Positions 1 to 7,845 of a stretch of DNA of 64,000 nt are shown here, in pieces. A model generated the notes under the pieces. The model saw only the letters and a program-made list of their open reading frames with translations, made no database searches and was not told the DNA's origin. The DNA is taken from assembly GCF_004006015.1 (NCBI RefSeq), contig NZ_CP034766.1:2141001-2205000 (forward strand), written 5' to 3'. The translations under genes were made by a program, and so were the position numbers. Position 1 is the stretch's first letter; every line of letters starts with the position of its first letter. The stretch comes from Rhodococcus sp. X156. GTDB taxonomy: Bacteria > Actinomycetota > Actinomycetes > Mycobacteriales > Mycobacteriaceae.

Positions 1-372
1 CAGCGCGGGCAGGCCTCGCTGGTGGCCGCGCAGCTGGCCCAGCTCGGCTTCACCCCGGCGCCGGACATGGCCTCCGGCAACGACACGGTGTTCACCGCGC
101 AGGACATGCGCTGCCAGGCCCAGGTCCGCTTCGGCGAGGCCGGCAAGCCGGCGGCACGCACCCTGCAGCTGCTGGTGCCCTGCGCCGAGCTGGTGCAGGA
201 CGACCGCAAGGACCAGACGGTCGACCTGGCGCTGGGCACGGTGTTCAGCTCGCTCAGCTCCGACGCCGACGTGACCGCGGCGCTGACGGCGCTGTCCAAG
301 CACGCCGCCGACCCGCAGACCCCGGCGCCGGACTCCACCGAGCTGGCCCAGGCCCTCTCGGTCAGCTGCTGA
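1..372 (+). CDS. cei: Envelope integrity protein Cei-like, LytR_C domain (5' end missing)
   Basis: The reading frame is open from the first base to a TGA at 370-372, so only the C-terminal 123 residues are visible. The segment starts QRGQASLVAAQLAQLGF, continues with NDTVF, a CQAQVRFGEAG stretch, ARTLQLLVPCAELVQDDR and VDLALG, and ends in Cys. This pattern fits the LytR C-terminal (LytR_C) domain of Cei. Cei is an actinobacterial membrane-anchored envelope integrity protein (Rv2700 in M. tuberculosis, recalled from memory). The two internal cysteines (CQAQ and PCAEL) could form an extracytoplasmic disulfide. The convergent neighbour suhB, then ppgK and sigA, is the same order as Rv2700-Rv2703, which supports the call. 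The transmembrane N-terminus lies outside the window, so localisation is inferred. Confidence 0.72.
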   Translation, partial: QRGQASLVAAQLAQLGFTPAPDMASGNDTVFTAQDMRCQAQVRFGEAGKPAARTLQLLVPCAELVQDDRKDQTVDLALGTVFSSLSSDADVTAALTALSKHAADPQTPAPDSTELAQALSVSC

Positions 373-384
373 GACCAGCCCCGG

Positions 385-1227
385 TCAGGGCATCGGGCCG
401 CTCCAGGCCCGCTCCACCAGGCTCAGCACTGCCGCGGACACGCCCGGGGCCGCCGCGAAGGTGAGCTCGCCGTGGCTGCCGGGGGCGGTGGCCGGGGGCG
501 GGCGCACGTCCGCGCCGGCCTCGGCGGCGATCAGCACCCCCGCCCCCCAGTCCCACGGGCTCAGCCCGTGCTCGTAGTAGGCGTCCAGCCAGCCCGCCGC
601 CACCGCGCACAGGTCCAGCGCCGCCGAACCCACCCGGCGCACGTCGCGCACCTGCGGCAGCAGCTCGGCCACCACCGCGCCCTGGGTGACGCGGCGCCTG
701 GCCTGGTAGCCGAACCCGGTGGCCACCAGGGCCAGCGCGGGGTCGGTCACGTCGTTGCAGCGCAGCGGCTGGCCGTCCAGGGTCGCGCCGGCCCCCAGCG
801 CCGCGGAGAACACCCGCCCGCTGCTCACCTCCACCACTGCGCCGGCGATGCTCTGCCCGTCGCGCTGCACCGCCACCGACACCGCGTAGAAGGGCAGCCC
901 GTAGAGGAAGTTCACGGTTCCGTCGATGGGGTCGATCAGCCAGCGCAGACCGTCGACGGCTGCATCCCCGCCCTCCTCCTCGCCCAGCACCGCGTCCCCG
1001 GGTCGCAGCCGCCCCAGCTCGGACCGGATGAGCTGCTCGGACTCGGTGTCAGCCAGCGTCACCGGATCGGTGCCGGAGGTCTTGGTGCGCACCGTCCCGC
1101 TGCCGAGCACCTCCGCACGGCGGCGGGCCACCAGCTCGGCGGCGGCGGTGGCGACCTGGACGGCGACCTCGCGGAGCTCGACCCCCAGTGGATCGGGGCG
1201 CTGGGAGCCGGCGGTGGGGTGAGTCAT
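385..1227 (-). CDS. suhB: Inositol monophosphatase family protein
   Basis: This 280-residue member of the Mg-dependent inositol monophosphatase family hydrolyses inositol-1-phosphate or related phosphomonoesters in the cytoplasm. In actinobacteria that feeds inositol for phosphatidylinositol and mycothiol. The metal-binding signatures are visible: GEEEGG, WLIDPIDGTVNF (DPIDGT) and, near the C-terminus, SPWDWGAG (the WDxxAG motif). The length is normal for the family. I chose the ATG giving MTHPTAGS; an in-frame GTG seven codons upstream adds residues unlike the family. It converges with the cei-like gene (12-bp gap) and diverges from ppgK. In mycobacteria the suhB-ppgK-sigA order is the same. 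Substrate within the family is uncertain, since some members act on fructose-1,6-bisphosphate. Confidence 0.9.
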   Translation of the reverse strand: MTHPTAGSQRPDPLGVELREVAVQVATAAAELVARRRAEVLGSGTVRTKTSGTDPVTLADTESEQLIRSELGRLRPGDAVLGEEEGGDAAVDGLRWLIDPIDGTVNFLYGLPFYAVSVAVQRDGQSIAGAVVEVSSGRVFSAALGAGATLDGQPLRCNDVTDPALALVATGFGYQARRRVTQGAVVAELLPQVRDVRRVGSAALDLCAVAAGWLDAYYEHGLSPWDWGAGVLIAAEAGADVRPPPATAPGSHGELTFAAAPGVSAAVLSLVERAWSGPMP

Positions 1228-1307
1228 GCCGCCATCGCAGCACACCACGGGCCAGCGCGCCCTGACCTGGCCCTCGTGGTGCGGGCGACGACGGGCCCGG
1301 CACGAAC

Positions 1308-1313
1308 TAGGGT
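1308..1313 (+). promoter_or_regulatory. Probable -10 element (TAGGGT) of ppgK
   Basis: TAGGGT matches the TANNNT -10 form seen repeatedly in this window. It lies about 30 nt before the ppgK ATG and is followed by a GAGGAG ribosome site at 1335-1340. No convincing -35 is visible. Confidence 0.4.
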
Positions 1314-1343
1314 CAGGGCGACCACACCTGCACCGAGGAGCCG

Positions 1344-2129
1344 ATGACGATGACGACCACCACGGCGGACGTGCCCGCGGACCAACGGGCTTTCGGTATC
1401 GACGTCGGCGGCACCGGCATCAAGGGCGGCATCGTCGACCTGTCGACCGGCGCGCTGATCGGGGAGCGGCTCAAGATCGCCACCCCCCAGCCCGCCACGC
1501 CAGCCGCGGTGGCGGAGACCGCCGCGGAGCTGACCCGCCGGTTCGAGTGGGACGGCCCGGTGGGGCTCACCCTGCCGTCGGTGGTCAAGGACGGTGTCGC
1601 GCTGACGGCAGCCAACATCGACAAGGCGTGGATCGGCACGGACGCCCGCGCACTGTTCAGCGAGGCGCTGGGCGGGCGAGCGGTGCGGGTGCTCAACGAC
1701 GCCGACGCCGCCGGGCTGGCGGAGTACCACTACGGCGCGGGCAAGGACGTCAGCGGGCTGGTGATCCTGCTGACCTTCGGCACCGGCATCGGCTCGGCGA
1801 TCATCCACGACGGGGTGCTGCTGCCCAACACCGAGTTCGGCCACATGGAGCTCGACGGCGACGACGCCGAGCACTCCGCGGCCGCGTCGGTGCGAGACGA
1901 GCGTCACCTGAGCTGGGACGAGTGGACCCCCTACGTCTCGCGGTTCCTGCGCAAGATGGAGGACCTGTTCTGGCCCGACCTGTTCATCGCCGGCGGCGGG
2001 GTGAGCCGCAAGGGCCACAAGTGGATCCCCCTGCTCGACAACCGCACGAACGTGGTGGCCGCGACCTTGAAGAACACCGCGGGCATCGTGGGCGCGGCGA
2101 TGGCGGTTGCGGCGGACCTCCCAAACTGA
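1344..2129 (+). CDS. ppgK: Polyphosphate glucokinase (ROK family)
   Basis: This 261-residue enzyme phosphorylates glucose to glucose-6-phosphate using polyphosphate (or ATP) in the cytoplasm. The N-terminal phosphate-binding motif [10 protein letters not shown] (residues 20-29), the NDADAA segment and the [10 protein letters not shown] loop are those of actinobacterial PpgK. The length matches the roughly 265-residue family. The ATG start is preceded by GAGGAG six bases away. It lies between suhB and sigA as in mycobacteria. The alpha-glucoside-type ABC importer 12 kb downstream could supply glucose to it, which is inference. Confidence 0.93.
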   Translation: MTMTTTTADVPADQRAFGIDVGGTGIKGGIVDLSTGALIGERLKIATPQPATPAAVAETAAELTRRFEWDGPVGLTLPSVVKDGVALTAANIDKAWIGTDARALFSEALGGRAVRVLNDADAAGLAEYHYGAGKDVSGLVILLTFGTGIGSAIIHDGVLLPNTEFGHMELDGDDAEHSAAASVRDERHLSWDEWTPYVSRFLRKMEDLFWPDLFIAGGGVSRKGHKWIPLLDNRTNVVAATLKNTAGIVGAAMAVAADLPN

Positions 2130-2157
2130 CCGGAGCGGGTAACCAGCCAGGAGTCGC

Positions 2158-2163
2158 TACAAT
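2158..2163 (+). promoter_or_regulatory. Probable sigA promoter -10 element (TACAAT)
   Basis: TACAAT is close to the vegetative -10 consensus and lies in the ppgK-sigA intergenic space. A leader of roughly 90 nt would follow, containing a short hairpin (CGCCGA 2211-2216 with TCGGCG 2224-2229). No good -35 lies at 16-18 bp. Confidence 0.5.
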
Positions 2164-2262
2164 GGGTTGATGTCTGCGGCCGACGCCGGGACACACCCAC
2201 ATGACCTCTCCGCCGAAAGCACCTCGGCGTGACGCCGCACGAACAGTCGCGAAAGGGCATAC

Positions 2263-3645
2263 GTGGCAGCCACAAACACCCGTCAGACCGCAGCGGAGAC
2301 GAGCGCGGCTGAGCCGACCGCCGTCAAGGCACCCGCGAAGAAGGCGGCCCGCAGCACGACTGCCTCGAAGCCTGCGGCGACCGCCAAGGCCGCGGCCGGC
2401 GCCAAGGCTGCGGCCGGCGCCAAGGCCCCCGCCAAGGCCCCCGCCAAGCGGACCGCCAAGGCCAAGGCCACCGCCGAGAAGCAGGCCGACGCCGGACCCA
2501 AGGTCGTGGACCTGGCCGCCGGTCGCTCCGCCGACCTGCCGGACAGCGACGTCGCCCCGGAGAACGACGTCGTCGAGGTGCTCGCCGTCGGCGCTGCCGG
2601 TGACGACGACAAGGACGAGGTGGACCTCGAGCCGTCTGCGGCCGACAAGGCCTCCGGCGACTTCGTCTGGGACGAGGAGGAGTCCGAGGCCCTGCGCCAG
2701 GCGCGCAAGGACGCCGAGCTCACCGCCTCGGCCGACTCCGTCCGCGCCTACCTCAAGCAGATCGGCAAGGTCGCCCTCCTCAACGCCGAGGAGGAGGTCG
2801 AGCTGGCCAAGCGCATCGAGGCCGGCCTGTTCGCCGTCGAGCGCATGCGCCTCATCGCCGAGAAGGGCGAGAAGCTCCCCGTCGCCCAGCGCCGTGACCT
2901 GTCCTGGGTGATCCGGGACGGCAACCGCGCCAAGAACCACCTGCTCGAGGCCAACCTCCGCCTGGTGGTCTCGCTGGCCAAGCGCTACACCGGTCGCGGC
3001 ATGGCGTTCCTGGACCTCATCCAGGAGGGCAACCTCGGCCTGATCCGCGCGGTGGAGAAGTTCGACTACACCAAGGGCTACAAGTTCTCCACCTACGCCA
3101 CCTGGTGGATCCGCCAGGCCATCACCCGCGCCATGGCCGACCAGGCTCGCACCATCCGCATCCCGGTGCACATGGTCGAGGTCATCAACAAGCTCGGGCG
3201 CATCCAGCGCGAGCTCCTGCAGGACCTGGGCCGCGAGCCCACTCCGGAGGAGCTGGCCAAGGAGATGGACATCACCCCGGAGAAGGTGCTGGAGATCCAG
3301 CAGTACGCCCGGGAGCCCATCAGCCTCGACCAGACCATCGGCGACGAGGGCGACAGCCAGCTCGGTGACTTCATCGAGGACTCCGAGGCCGTGGTGGCCG
3401 TGGACGCCGTCAGCTTCACGCTGCTGCAGGACCAGCTCCAGTCGGTGCTGGCCACCCTCAGCGAGCGCGAGGCGGGGGTGGTGCGGCTGCGCTTCGGCCT
3501 CACCGACGGCCAGCCCCGCACCCTGGACGAGATCGGCCAGGTCTACGGCGTGACGCGTGAGCGCATCCGCCAGATCGAGTCCAAGACCATGTCCAAGCTG
3601 CGCCACCCCTCCCGCTCCCAGGTGCTGCGCGACTACCTGGACTAG
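2263..3645 (+). CDS. sigA: Primary RNA polymerase sigma factor SigA/HrdB
   Basis: This 460-residue principal sigma-70 factor directs core RNA polymerase to housekeeping promoters. The first ~90 residues are a Lys/Ala/Pro-rich low-complexity extension with tandem KAAAGA and KAPA units, followed by an acidic stretch. Region 1.2 begins near residue 160 ([14 protein letters not shown]). Region 2 contains [39 protein letters not shown] and [17 protein letters not shown]. Region 4 contains [17 protein letters not shown] and the helix-turn-helix [10 protein letters not shown]. The GTG start follows GAAAGGG at 2251-2257. The second sigma factor in the window (sigB) is shorter and lacks this extension. 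The ppgK-sigA order matches mycobacteria. Confidence 0.97.
   Translation: MAATNTRQTAAETSAAEPTAVKAPAKKAARSTTASKPAATAKAAAGAKAAAGAKAPAKAPAKRTAKAKATAEKQADAGPKVVDLAAGRSADLPDSDVAPENDVVEVLAVGAAGDDDKDEVDLEPSAADKASGDFVWDEEESEALRQARKDAELTASADSVRAYLKQIGKVALLNAEEEVELAKRIEAGLFAVERMRLIAEKGEKLPVAQRRDLSWVIRDGNRAKNHLLEANLRLVVSLAKRYTGRGMAFLDLIQEGNLGLIRAVEKFDYTKGYKFSTYATWWIRQAITRAMADQARTIRIPVHMVEVINKLGRIQRELLQDLGREPTPEELAKEMDITPEKVLEIQQYAREPISLDQTIGDEGDSQLGDFIEDSEAVVAVDAVSFTLLQDQLQSVLATLSEREAGVVRLRFGLTDGQPRTLDEIGQVYGVTRERIRQIESKTMSKLRHPSRSQVLRDYLD
2386..2445 (+). repeat. In-gene tandem repeats coding the Lys/Ala-rich SigA N-terminus
   Basis: Two 18-bp units (2386-2403 and 2404-2421, one base different, encoding KAAAGA) are followed by two identical 12-bp units (2422-2433 and 2434-2445, encoding KAPA). 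All keep the reading frame, so slippage would change only the length of the disordered tail. Confidence 0.85.
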
Positions 3646-3703
3646 CCCCCTTGGGGCGTCTGCAAGTACCACCCAGCGCGCCCCACCCGGTCTGCACCCG
3701 CTA

Positions 3704-3738
3704 CCAACCGTCGTCCGCGTCCCGCGGGCGGCGGTTGG
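3704..3738 (+). terminator. Terminator-like hairpin downstream of sigA
   Basis: Arms 3704-3719 and 3723-3738 pair over 16 bp with two G-U pairs and a 3-nt loop. It lies 58 nt after the sigA stop and before the lpd promoter. There is no T-run, which is usual in high-GC actinobacteria. Confidence 0.65.
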
Positions 3739-3810
3739 CTGCGTGTGGGGGCAGATCGCCCGCGCCAGCCGTGCACCGGGGACCCCGGTCGCCGCTGCGG
3801 CCCGCCGCCA

Positions 3811-3816
3811 TAGGAT
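3811..3816 (+). promoter_or_regulatory. -10 hexamer TAGGAT for a leaderless lpd transcript
   Basis: TAGGAT ends 6 nt before the ATG at 3823 and there is no Shine-Dalgarno. Transcription would therefore begin at or next to the start codon, as at many genes in this window. Confidence 0.6.
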
Positions 3817-3822
3817 GGGCCC

Positions 3823-5226
3823 ATGCCTCATTTCGACGTTGTAGTCCTTGGTGCCGGTCCCGGCGGGTACGTGGCGGCCATCCGCGCCGCCCAGCTCGGC
3901 AAGAGCGTGGCCGTGATCGAGGAGAAGTACTGGGGAGGGGTCTGCCTCAACGTGGGCTGCATCCCCTCCAAGGCGTTGCTGCGCAACGCTGAGCTGGCCC
4001 ACCTGGTCACCAAGGAGGCCAAGACCTTCGGCATCAGCGGCGAGGTCTCCTTCGACTACGGCGTCGCCTTCGACCGCAGCCGCAGCGTCGCCGACGGCCG
4101 CGTCAAGGGCGTCCACTTCCTGATGAAGAAGAACAAGATCACCGAGCTGGACGGCATCGGTCGCTTCACCGACAAGAAGACCATCGAGGTGGAGCTGTCC
4201 AAGGGCGGCACCGAGACGGTCACCTTCGACGACGTGATCATCGCCACCGGCGCCTCCACCAAGCTGCTCCCCGGGACGTCGCTGTCCGAGCGCGTGGTCA
4301 CCTACGAGGAGCAGATCACCAACCGCGACCTGCCCGGCAGCGTGATCATCGCCGGCGCCGGGGCCATCGGTGTGGAGTTCGCCTACGTGCTGTCCAACTA
4401 CGGCGTGAAGGTCACCGTGGTGGAGTTCCTCGACCGGCTGCTGCCGCTGGAGGACGTGGACGTGTCCAAGGAGCTGGGCAAGCGCTACCGCAAGCTCGGC
4501 GTCGAGGTGCTCACCTCCACCCGGGTGGAGAAGATCGACGACTCCGGCGACCAGGTGACGGTCACCGTCACCGACAGCAAGGGCACCCGCGACCTGCAGG
4601 CCGACAAGGTCATCCAGGCCATCGGCTTCCAGCCTCGGGTGGAGGGCTACGGCCTGGACACGCTGGGCGTCAAGCTCACCGAGCGCGGCGCCATCGAGAT
4701 CGACGACTACATGCGCACCAACGTCGAGCACGTGTACGCCATCGGCGACGTCACCGCCAAGCTGATGCTCGCCCACGTCGCCGAGGCCCAGGGTGTGGTG
4801 GCCGCGGAGACCATCGCCGAGGCCGAGACCATGACGCTGGAGTACCCGATGATGCCGCGGGCCACCTTCTGCCAGCCGCAGGTGGCCAGCTTCGGCTACA
4901 CCGAGGCGCAGGCCCGCGAGATGGCCGACCAGAAGGGCTGGAAGGTCAAGGTCGCCCAGTTCCCCTTCACCGCCAACGGCAAGGCCCACGGCCTCGCGGA
5001 GCCCAACGGCTTCGTCAAGGTGATCGCCGACGAGACCTACGGCGAGCTGCTGGGTGCGCACCTGATCGGACCCGAGGTCACCGAGCTGCTGCCCGAGCTG
5101 ACCCTGGCGCAGAAGTGGGACCTCACCGCTGCCGAGCTGGCCCGCAACGTGCACGCGCACCCGACGCTCAGCGAGGCGCTGCAGGAGACCTTTCACGGCC
5201 TCACCGGGCACATGATCAACTTCTGA
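3823..5226 (+). CDS. lpdC: Dihydrolipoyl dehydrogenase (LpdC type)
   Basis: This 467-residue FAD flavoenzyme reoxidises dihydrolipoamide of the 2-oxoacid dehydrogenase complexes with NAD. The FAD motif [17 protein letters not shown] is at the N-terminus and the redox disulfide is in [16 protein letters not shown]. The NAD-binding [14 protein letters not shown] segment, the second FAD motif YAIGDV and the C-terminal interface [17 protein letters not shown] with its catalytic His are present. It ends GHMINF, as recalled for mycobacterial LpdC (Rv0462). No Shine-Dalgarno precedes the ATG, but a TAGGAT -10 does, so it is probably leaderless. A second, more diverged paralogue lies at 57 kb beside sucB. 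This copy has no 2-oxoacid dehydrogenase neighbour and may serve pyruvate dehydrogenase or other complexes. Confidence 0.93.
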   Translation: MPHFDVVVLGAGPGGYVAAIRAAQLGKSVAVIEEKYWGGVCLNVGCIPSKALLRNAELAHLVTKEAKTFGISGEVSFDYGVAFDRSRSVADGRVKGVHFLMKKNKITELDGIGRFTDKKTIEVELSKGGTETVTFDDVIIATGASTKLLPGTSLSERVVTYEEQITNRDLPGSVIIAGAGAIGVEFAYVLSNYGVKVTVVEFLDRLLPLEDVDVSKELGKRYRKLGVEVLTSTRVEKIDDSGDQVTVTVTDSKGTRDLQADKVIQAIGFQPRVEGYGLDTLGVKLTERGAIEIDDYMRTNVEHVYAIGDVTAKLMLAHVAEAQGVVAAETIAEAETMTLEYPMMPRATFCQPQVASFGYTEAQAREMADQKGWKVKVAQFPFTANGKAHGLAEPNGFVKVIADETYGELLGAHLIGPEVTELLPELTLAQKWDLTAAELARNVHAHPTLSEALQETFHGLTGHMINF

Positions 5227-5241
5227 GCTCCGCTCGCCACG

Positions 5242-5280
5242 CAGCAGGCGGCGCACCCCATCCGGGTGCGTCGCCTGCTG
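5242..5280. terminator. Strong bidirectional terminator between lpdC and the DUF952 gene
   Basis: Arms 5242-5258 and 5264-5280 form a 17-bp stem with a single G-U pair and a 5-nt loop. It lies between two convergent stop codons. Confidence 0.85.
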
Positions 5281-5315
5281 TGCTTCCGGGGACCCGGCAC
5301 CACAGGGTCTGGCGG

Positions 5316-5669
5316 CTACGGCTCGGCCGGCTCAGGGGCGCCGAAGCGCCCGTCGGGGCCCGGCCGGTACGCGAGGACCCCGACCACCGCCGAGACCGGC
5401 AGCGGGGCGTACAGGTGCGGGAAGCGCATCGACTCGGGGTCACCCGGCACCCCCGGCTCCCAGCGCACCTCACCGGTGAGCCGCTGGGGGTCCACCCGCA
5501 GCAGCAGCACGTCCGCTCTGCCGGCGAAGAGCCGGTTCGCCGGCAGCGCCACCTGCTCGGGGGTGGACAGGTGCACGAACGGGCCCGGGTGGGCAGGGAT
5601 CTCCCCCACCTGCTGGGCACGCACCCAGTCGTCCTCGAGCACCAGGTGCAGCAGCTCGCGCTCGGCCAC
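5316..5669 (-). CDS. DUF952 domain protein
   Basis: This 117-residue cytoplasmic protein fits DUF952, a family of unknown function. The family-like features are the start with LLHLVLEDDW, the FVHLSTPEQV segment, VDPQRL and the FPHLYAPLPVSAV motif. The GTG start at 5669 directly abuts the last base of the upstream gene's TAG (5670-5672), with zero intergenic bases, so the two are almost certainly translationally coupled. That ties this protein to the Xi-class GST-like reductase, but I cannot assign a reaction. It converges on lpdC across a strong terminator. Confidence 0.8.
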   Translation of the reverse strand: MAERELLHLVLEDDWVRAQQVGEIPAHPGPFVHLSTPEQVALPANRLFAGRADVLLLRVDPQRLTGEVRWEPGVPGDPESMRFPHLYAPLPVSAVVGVLAYRPGPDGRFGAPEPAEP

Positions 5670-6734
5670 CTAGTCGGCCCCGTGCCCGGGTGCGATCTCC
5701 TCGCCGGCGCGCACCGGTCCGGGCGGCGTGCCGTCGCCGAAGGGCCGCCCGCCCAGCTCCTCGCGGTGGTGGGCGGTGAGCCAGCCGCGCAGGTCCGGGC
5801 CCTGCGGCACGACCTGGGTGGGGTTGAGGTCGGTGTGCACCACGTAGTAGTGCTGCTTGATCTGCACGAAGTCGATGGTGTCGCCGAAGCCCGGTGTCTG
5901 GAACAGGTCGCGGGCGTAGCCCCACAGCGCCGGCATCTCGCTGAGCTTCTGCCGGTTGGCCTTGAAGTGCCCGTGGTAGACGGGGTCGAAGCGCGCCAGG
6001 GTGGTGAACAGCCGGACGTCGGCCTCGGTGATGGTGTCGCCGACGAGATAGCGCTGCCCGCTCAGGCGCTCCTCCAGCCAGTCCAGCGCCGTCCACAGCC
6101 GGTCGTACGCCTGGTCGTAGGCCTCCTGCGAGCCGGCGAAGCCGCACCGGTACACCCCGTTGTTGACCTCGGTGAACACCCGCTTGTTCACCTCGGCCAG
6201 CTCGTCCAGGTGCTCCTGGGGCAGCAGGTCGGGGGCGCCGTCGCGGTGGAAGTCGGTCCACTCGGTGGAGAAGTCCTCGGTGATCTGCGGGTAGTCGTTG
6301 GTGACCACCTTGCCGGTGGGCACGTCCACGATGGCAGGCACGGTGATGCCCCGCGCGTAGTCCGGGAACCGCGCGAAGTAGGCCTCCTGCAGGCGCTCGA
6401 TGCCCAGCACCGGGTCCTTCCCGCCGGGGTCGAGGTCGAAGCGCCAGCTGCGCTTGTCGTGCGTGGGTCCGGGCAGCGCCAGGGAGATCGCGTCCTCCAG
6501 GCCCAGCAGCCGCCGCACGATGACGGTGCGGTTGGCCCACGGGCACGCCCGGGCGGCGACCAGCCGGTAGCGCCCGGCCTCCACCGGGTAGCCGTCGCGG
6601 CCGTCCCGGGTGATGCGCGTCTGGATGTAGGCGGTGTCGCGGGTGAACTCCTTGCCGCCCGTGACGTAGGCGCCGGCCGTGCTGTGCTCGTCCCTGGTGT
6701 CCCGGTCGTGCTCGCTGGACACGGTCTCGCTCAT
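5670..6734 (-). CDS. Glutathionyl-hydroquinone reductase-like (Xi-class GST) protein
   Basis: This 354-residue protein has an N-terminal thioredoxin-fold domain with ARACPWANRTVIVRRLLGLE, where CPWA is the Xi-class active-site motif with catalytic Cys. A C-terminal alpha-helical GST domain includes NNGVYRCGFAGSQEAYD, TEADVRLFTTL and the YYVVHTDLNPT segment typical of the class. These enzymes reduce glutathionyl-quinone adducts. The organism also encodes a mycothiol-dependent dehydrogenase and probably makes mycothiol, so the true thiol co-substrate may be mycothiol (inference). The ATG start has AGGAG upstream. A TAGGTT -10 candidate lies on this strand at 6800-6795. Its stop abuts the DUF952 start. 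Confidence 0.87.
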   Translation of the reverse strand: MSETVSSEHDRDTRDEHSTAGAYVTGGKEFTRDTAYIQTRITRDGRDGYPVEAGRYRLVAARACPWANRTVIVRRLLGLEDAISLALPGPTHDKRSWRFDLDPGGKDPVLGIERLQEAYFARFPDYARGITVPAIVDVPTGKVVTNDYPQITEDFSTEWTDFHRDGAPDLLPQEHLDELAEVNKRVFTEVNNGVYRCGFAGSQEAYDQAYDRLWTALDWLEERLSGQRYLVGDTITEADVRLFTTLARFDPVYHGHFKANRQKLSEMPALWGYARDLFQTPGFGDTIDFVQIKQHYYVVHTDLNPTQVVPQGPDLRGWLTAHHREELGGRPFGDGTPPGPVRAGEEIAPGHGAD

Positions 6735-7136
6735 GGCCTGCTCCTGTGCTGGTCGCCGGAGGTGGCCGCCGCGTCGGCAGCCCCCTGTACCGCGAACCTA
6801 CCGGTGCCGGCTGTCGGCCTGCGGGGGCGTCCGGAGGTTGCGCTGAGAGCGAAACGCGCACGCGTGCGCGAGCCCCTCGACGGACCACAAGTTGGTGGTC
6901 TCGGCCCCCTGACGGCGCTCCGACCTGGGGTTTCGCCCCCGCCGGACAGTGGGACCCCGGTAGGGCGTGCGACCGGCCACAACACGACGAGCGGGGGAAC
7001 AGAACACGCCGGCCGAACGTCTGACAGAGTGCAAGGACATCAGAACGACTGTCACGAGCTTCCATGGGTGGCTACTGGTGGTTTGCAGCGAGCACACTAG
7101 GGCGTCTGCGCGAGCGGGCGTCAGGACGGAGGACAC
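6735..7136. other. 402-bp divergent intergenic region with palindromes
   Basis: This is the only gap over 300 bases. No credible gene is seen on either strand. It holds the -10 candidate of the GST-like gene (TAGGTT at 6800-6795 on the minus strand), a perfect 16-bp palindrome at 6855-6870, an inverted repeat GACCAC-N6-GTGGTC at 6883-6900, and the leader of the small zinc-ribbon gene on the plus strand. Confidence 0.6.
6855..6870. promoter_or_regulatory. Perfect 16-bp palindrome (CGCGCACGCGTGCGCG)
   Basis: It lies about 55 bp upstream of the GST-like gene's -10 candidate and 13 bp from a second inverted repeat (6883-6900). It could be an operator, or a chance product of CG-alternating sequence in a high-GC genome. 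Confidence 0.35.
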
Positions 7137-7328
7137 ATGACCGGGACCTTGACGATCCCCGAGATCACCGCCACCGACCGGTGCGACCGGTGCGGTGCGG
7201 GCGCACGTGTCCGCGTGATGCTGCCCTCGGGCGGCGAGCTTCTCTTCTGCGGGCACCACGGTCACGAGCACGAGGCGCGTCTGCGCGACATGGACGCGAC
7301 CATCGTGGAGGGAGCTCCGGTCTCCTGA
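7137..7328 (+). CDS. Small DUF7455-type zinc-ribbon protein
   Basis: This 63-residue cytoplasmic protein has a CDRCGAGARVRVMLPSGG segment followed by LLFCGHHGHEHEARL, a Cys-x2-Cys...Cys-x2-His arrangement suggesting one zinc site. It fits DUF7455, a family of very short actinobacterial proteins of unknown function. The ATG follows GGAGG at good spacing. It stands alone, with a divergent 402-bp upstream region and a strong hairpin right after the stop. A DNA-, RNA- or protein-binding adaptor role is possible but unproven. Confidence 0.75.
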   Translation: MTGTLTIPEITATDRCDRCGAGARVRVMLPSGGELLFCGHHGHEHEARLRDMDATIVEGAPVS

Positions 7329-7341
7329 CCAGAGCCTGAAC

Positions 7342-7380
7342 CAGCAGGGGCACCCACCGACGCGGTGGGTGCCCCTGCTG
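7342..7380. terminator. Strong bidirectional terminator hairpin
   Basis: Arms 7342-7358 and 7364-7380 pair perfectly over 17 bp around a 5-nt loop. It lies between the convergent small zinc-ribbon gene and the DUF1540 gene. Confidence 0.88.
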
Positions 7381-7421
7381 CTGTCTGCGGACCCGCTTCC
7401 CTGGCAGGCCGGCGGGCGCGG

Positions 7422-7721
7422 CTAGGCCGGCTCGTAGGTGAGGCAGCTGGCCATGTCAGCGCCGCCCTCGGCGCCGATGCGCACGGCGTCGGCGCTGCAC
7501 TCCAGGTTGGTGTTGTGCGTGCAGTCCACGCGTTGGCAGGCACCCACCTGGGCCTGGGCCCGCGGCAGCCCGCCCTTGGTGGTCAGCGGGATGAAGGTGC
7601 CGCAGTCGGCGGTGCCGTTCTGCCCGTGGACGTTGATGGCAAAGGCGTGACACCCGTGCTCGTTGTAGGAACAGCTGCTGACCGTGCAGTCGGCGACCTG
7701 GGGCATCTCGAGCGTGGCCAT
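7422..7721 (-). CDS. DUF1540 domain protein with two Cys-rich repeats
   Basis: The protein has 99 residues from the ATG preceded by GGAGG on this strand. Two DUF1540 modules are visible. The first runs CTVSSCSYNEHGCHAFAINV to a distal CGTF. The second runs CQRVDCTHNTNLECSADAV to a distal SCLTY. Each has four cysteines that could bind one metal. DUF1540 proteins are found in spore-formers and actinobacteria, but no function is established. A minus-strand TACCGT -10 (7773-7768) lies about 46 nt upstream of the ATG. It lies downstream of, and in the same orientation as, the SF2 helicase gene, but has its own promoter. Confidence 0.82.
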   Translation of the reverse strand: MATLEMPQVADCTVSSCSYNEHGCHAFAINVHGQNGTADCGTFIPLTTKGGLPRAQAQVGACQRVDCTHNTNLECSADAVRIGAEGGADMASCLTYEPA

Positions 7722-7826
7722 GGGAACCTCCGAGCGGAGAACGTCGGGTGAGCGTGCGACCTCCTCGACGGTAGCCACGCCCACCGTCGCCCACCAGCAA
7801 GGTGAGCCTCCCCTGACCAGCAGGTT

Positions 7827-7842
7827 CACTCCACCCGGAGTG
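7827..7842 (-). terminator. Short hairpin just past the SF2 helicase stop
   Basis: CACTCC and GGAGTG arms flank a 4-nt loop four bases beyond the helicase stop codon. The stem is only 6 bp, so this is a weak terminator candidate. Confidence 0.4.
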
Positions 7843-7845
7843 CAG

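Noticed and set aside
1984-5256. A 1090-codon open frame on the minus strand across sigA and lpdC
   Set aside because: It is a high-GC shadow of two unmistakable plus-strand genes. It is rich in Leu/Gly/Val/His with no domain, and similar long shadows occur opposite most genes here.
6994-7022. ECF-type promoter before the small zinc-ribbon gene
   Set aside because: GGGAAC is present, but the -10 reads CGTC rather than CGTT and lies over 100 bp from the start codon.
5470-7065. A 531-codon minus-strand frame overlapping the GST-like gene
   Set aside because: Arg/Pro/Gly-rich out-of-frame translation of the real gene plus intergenic sequence.
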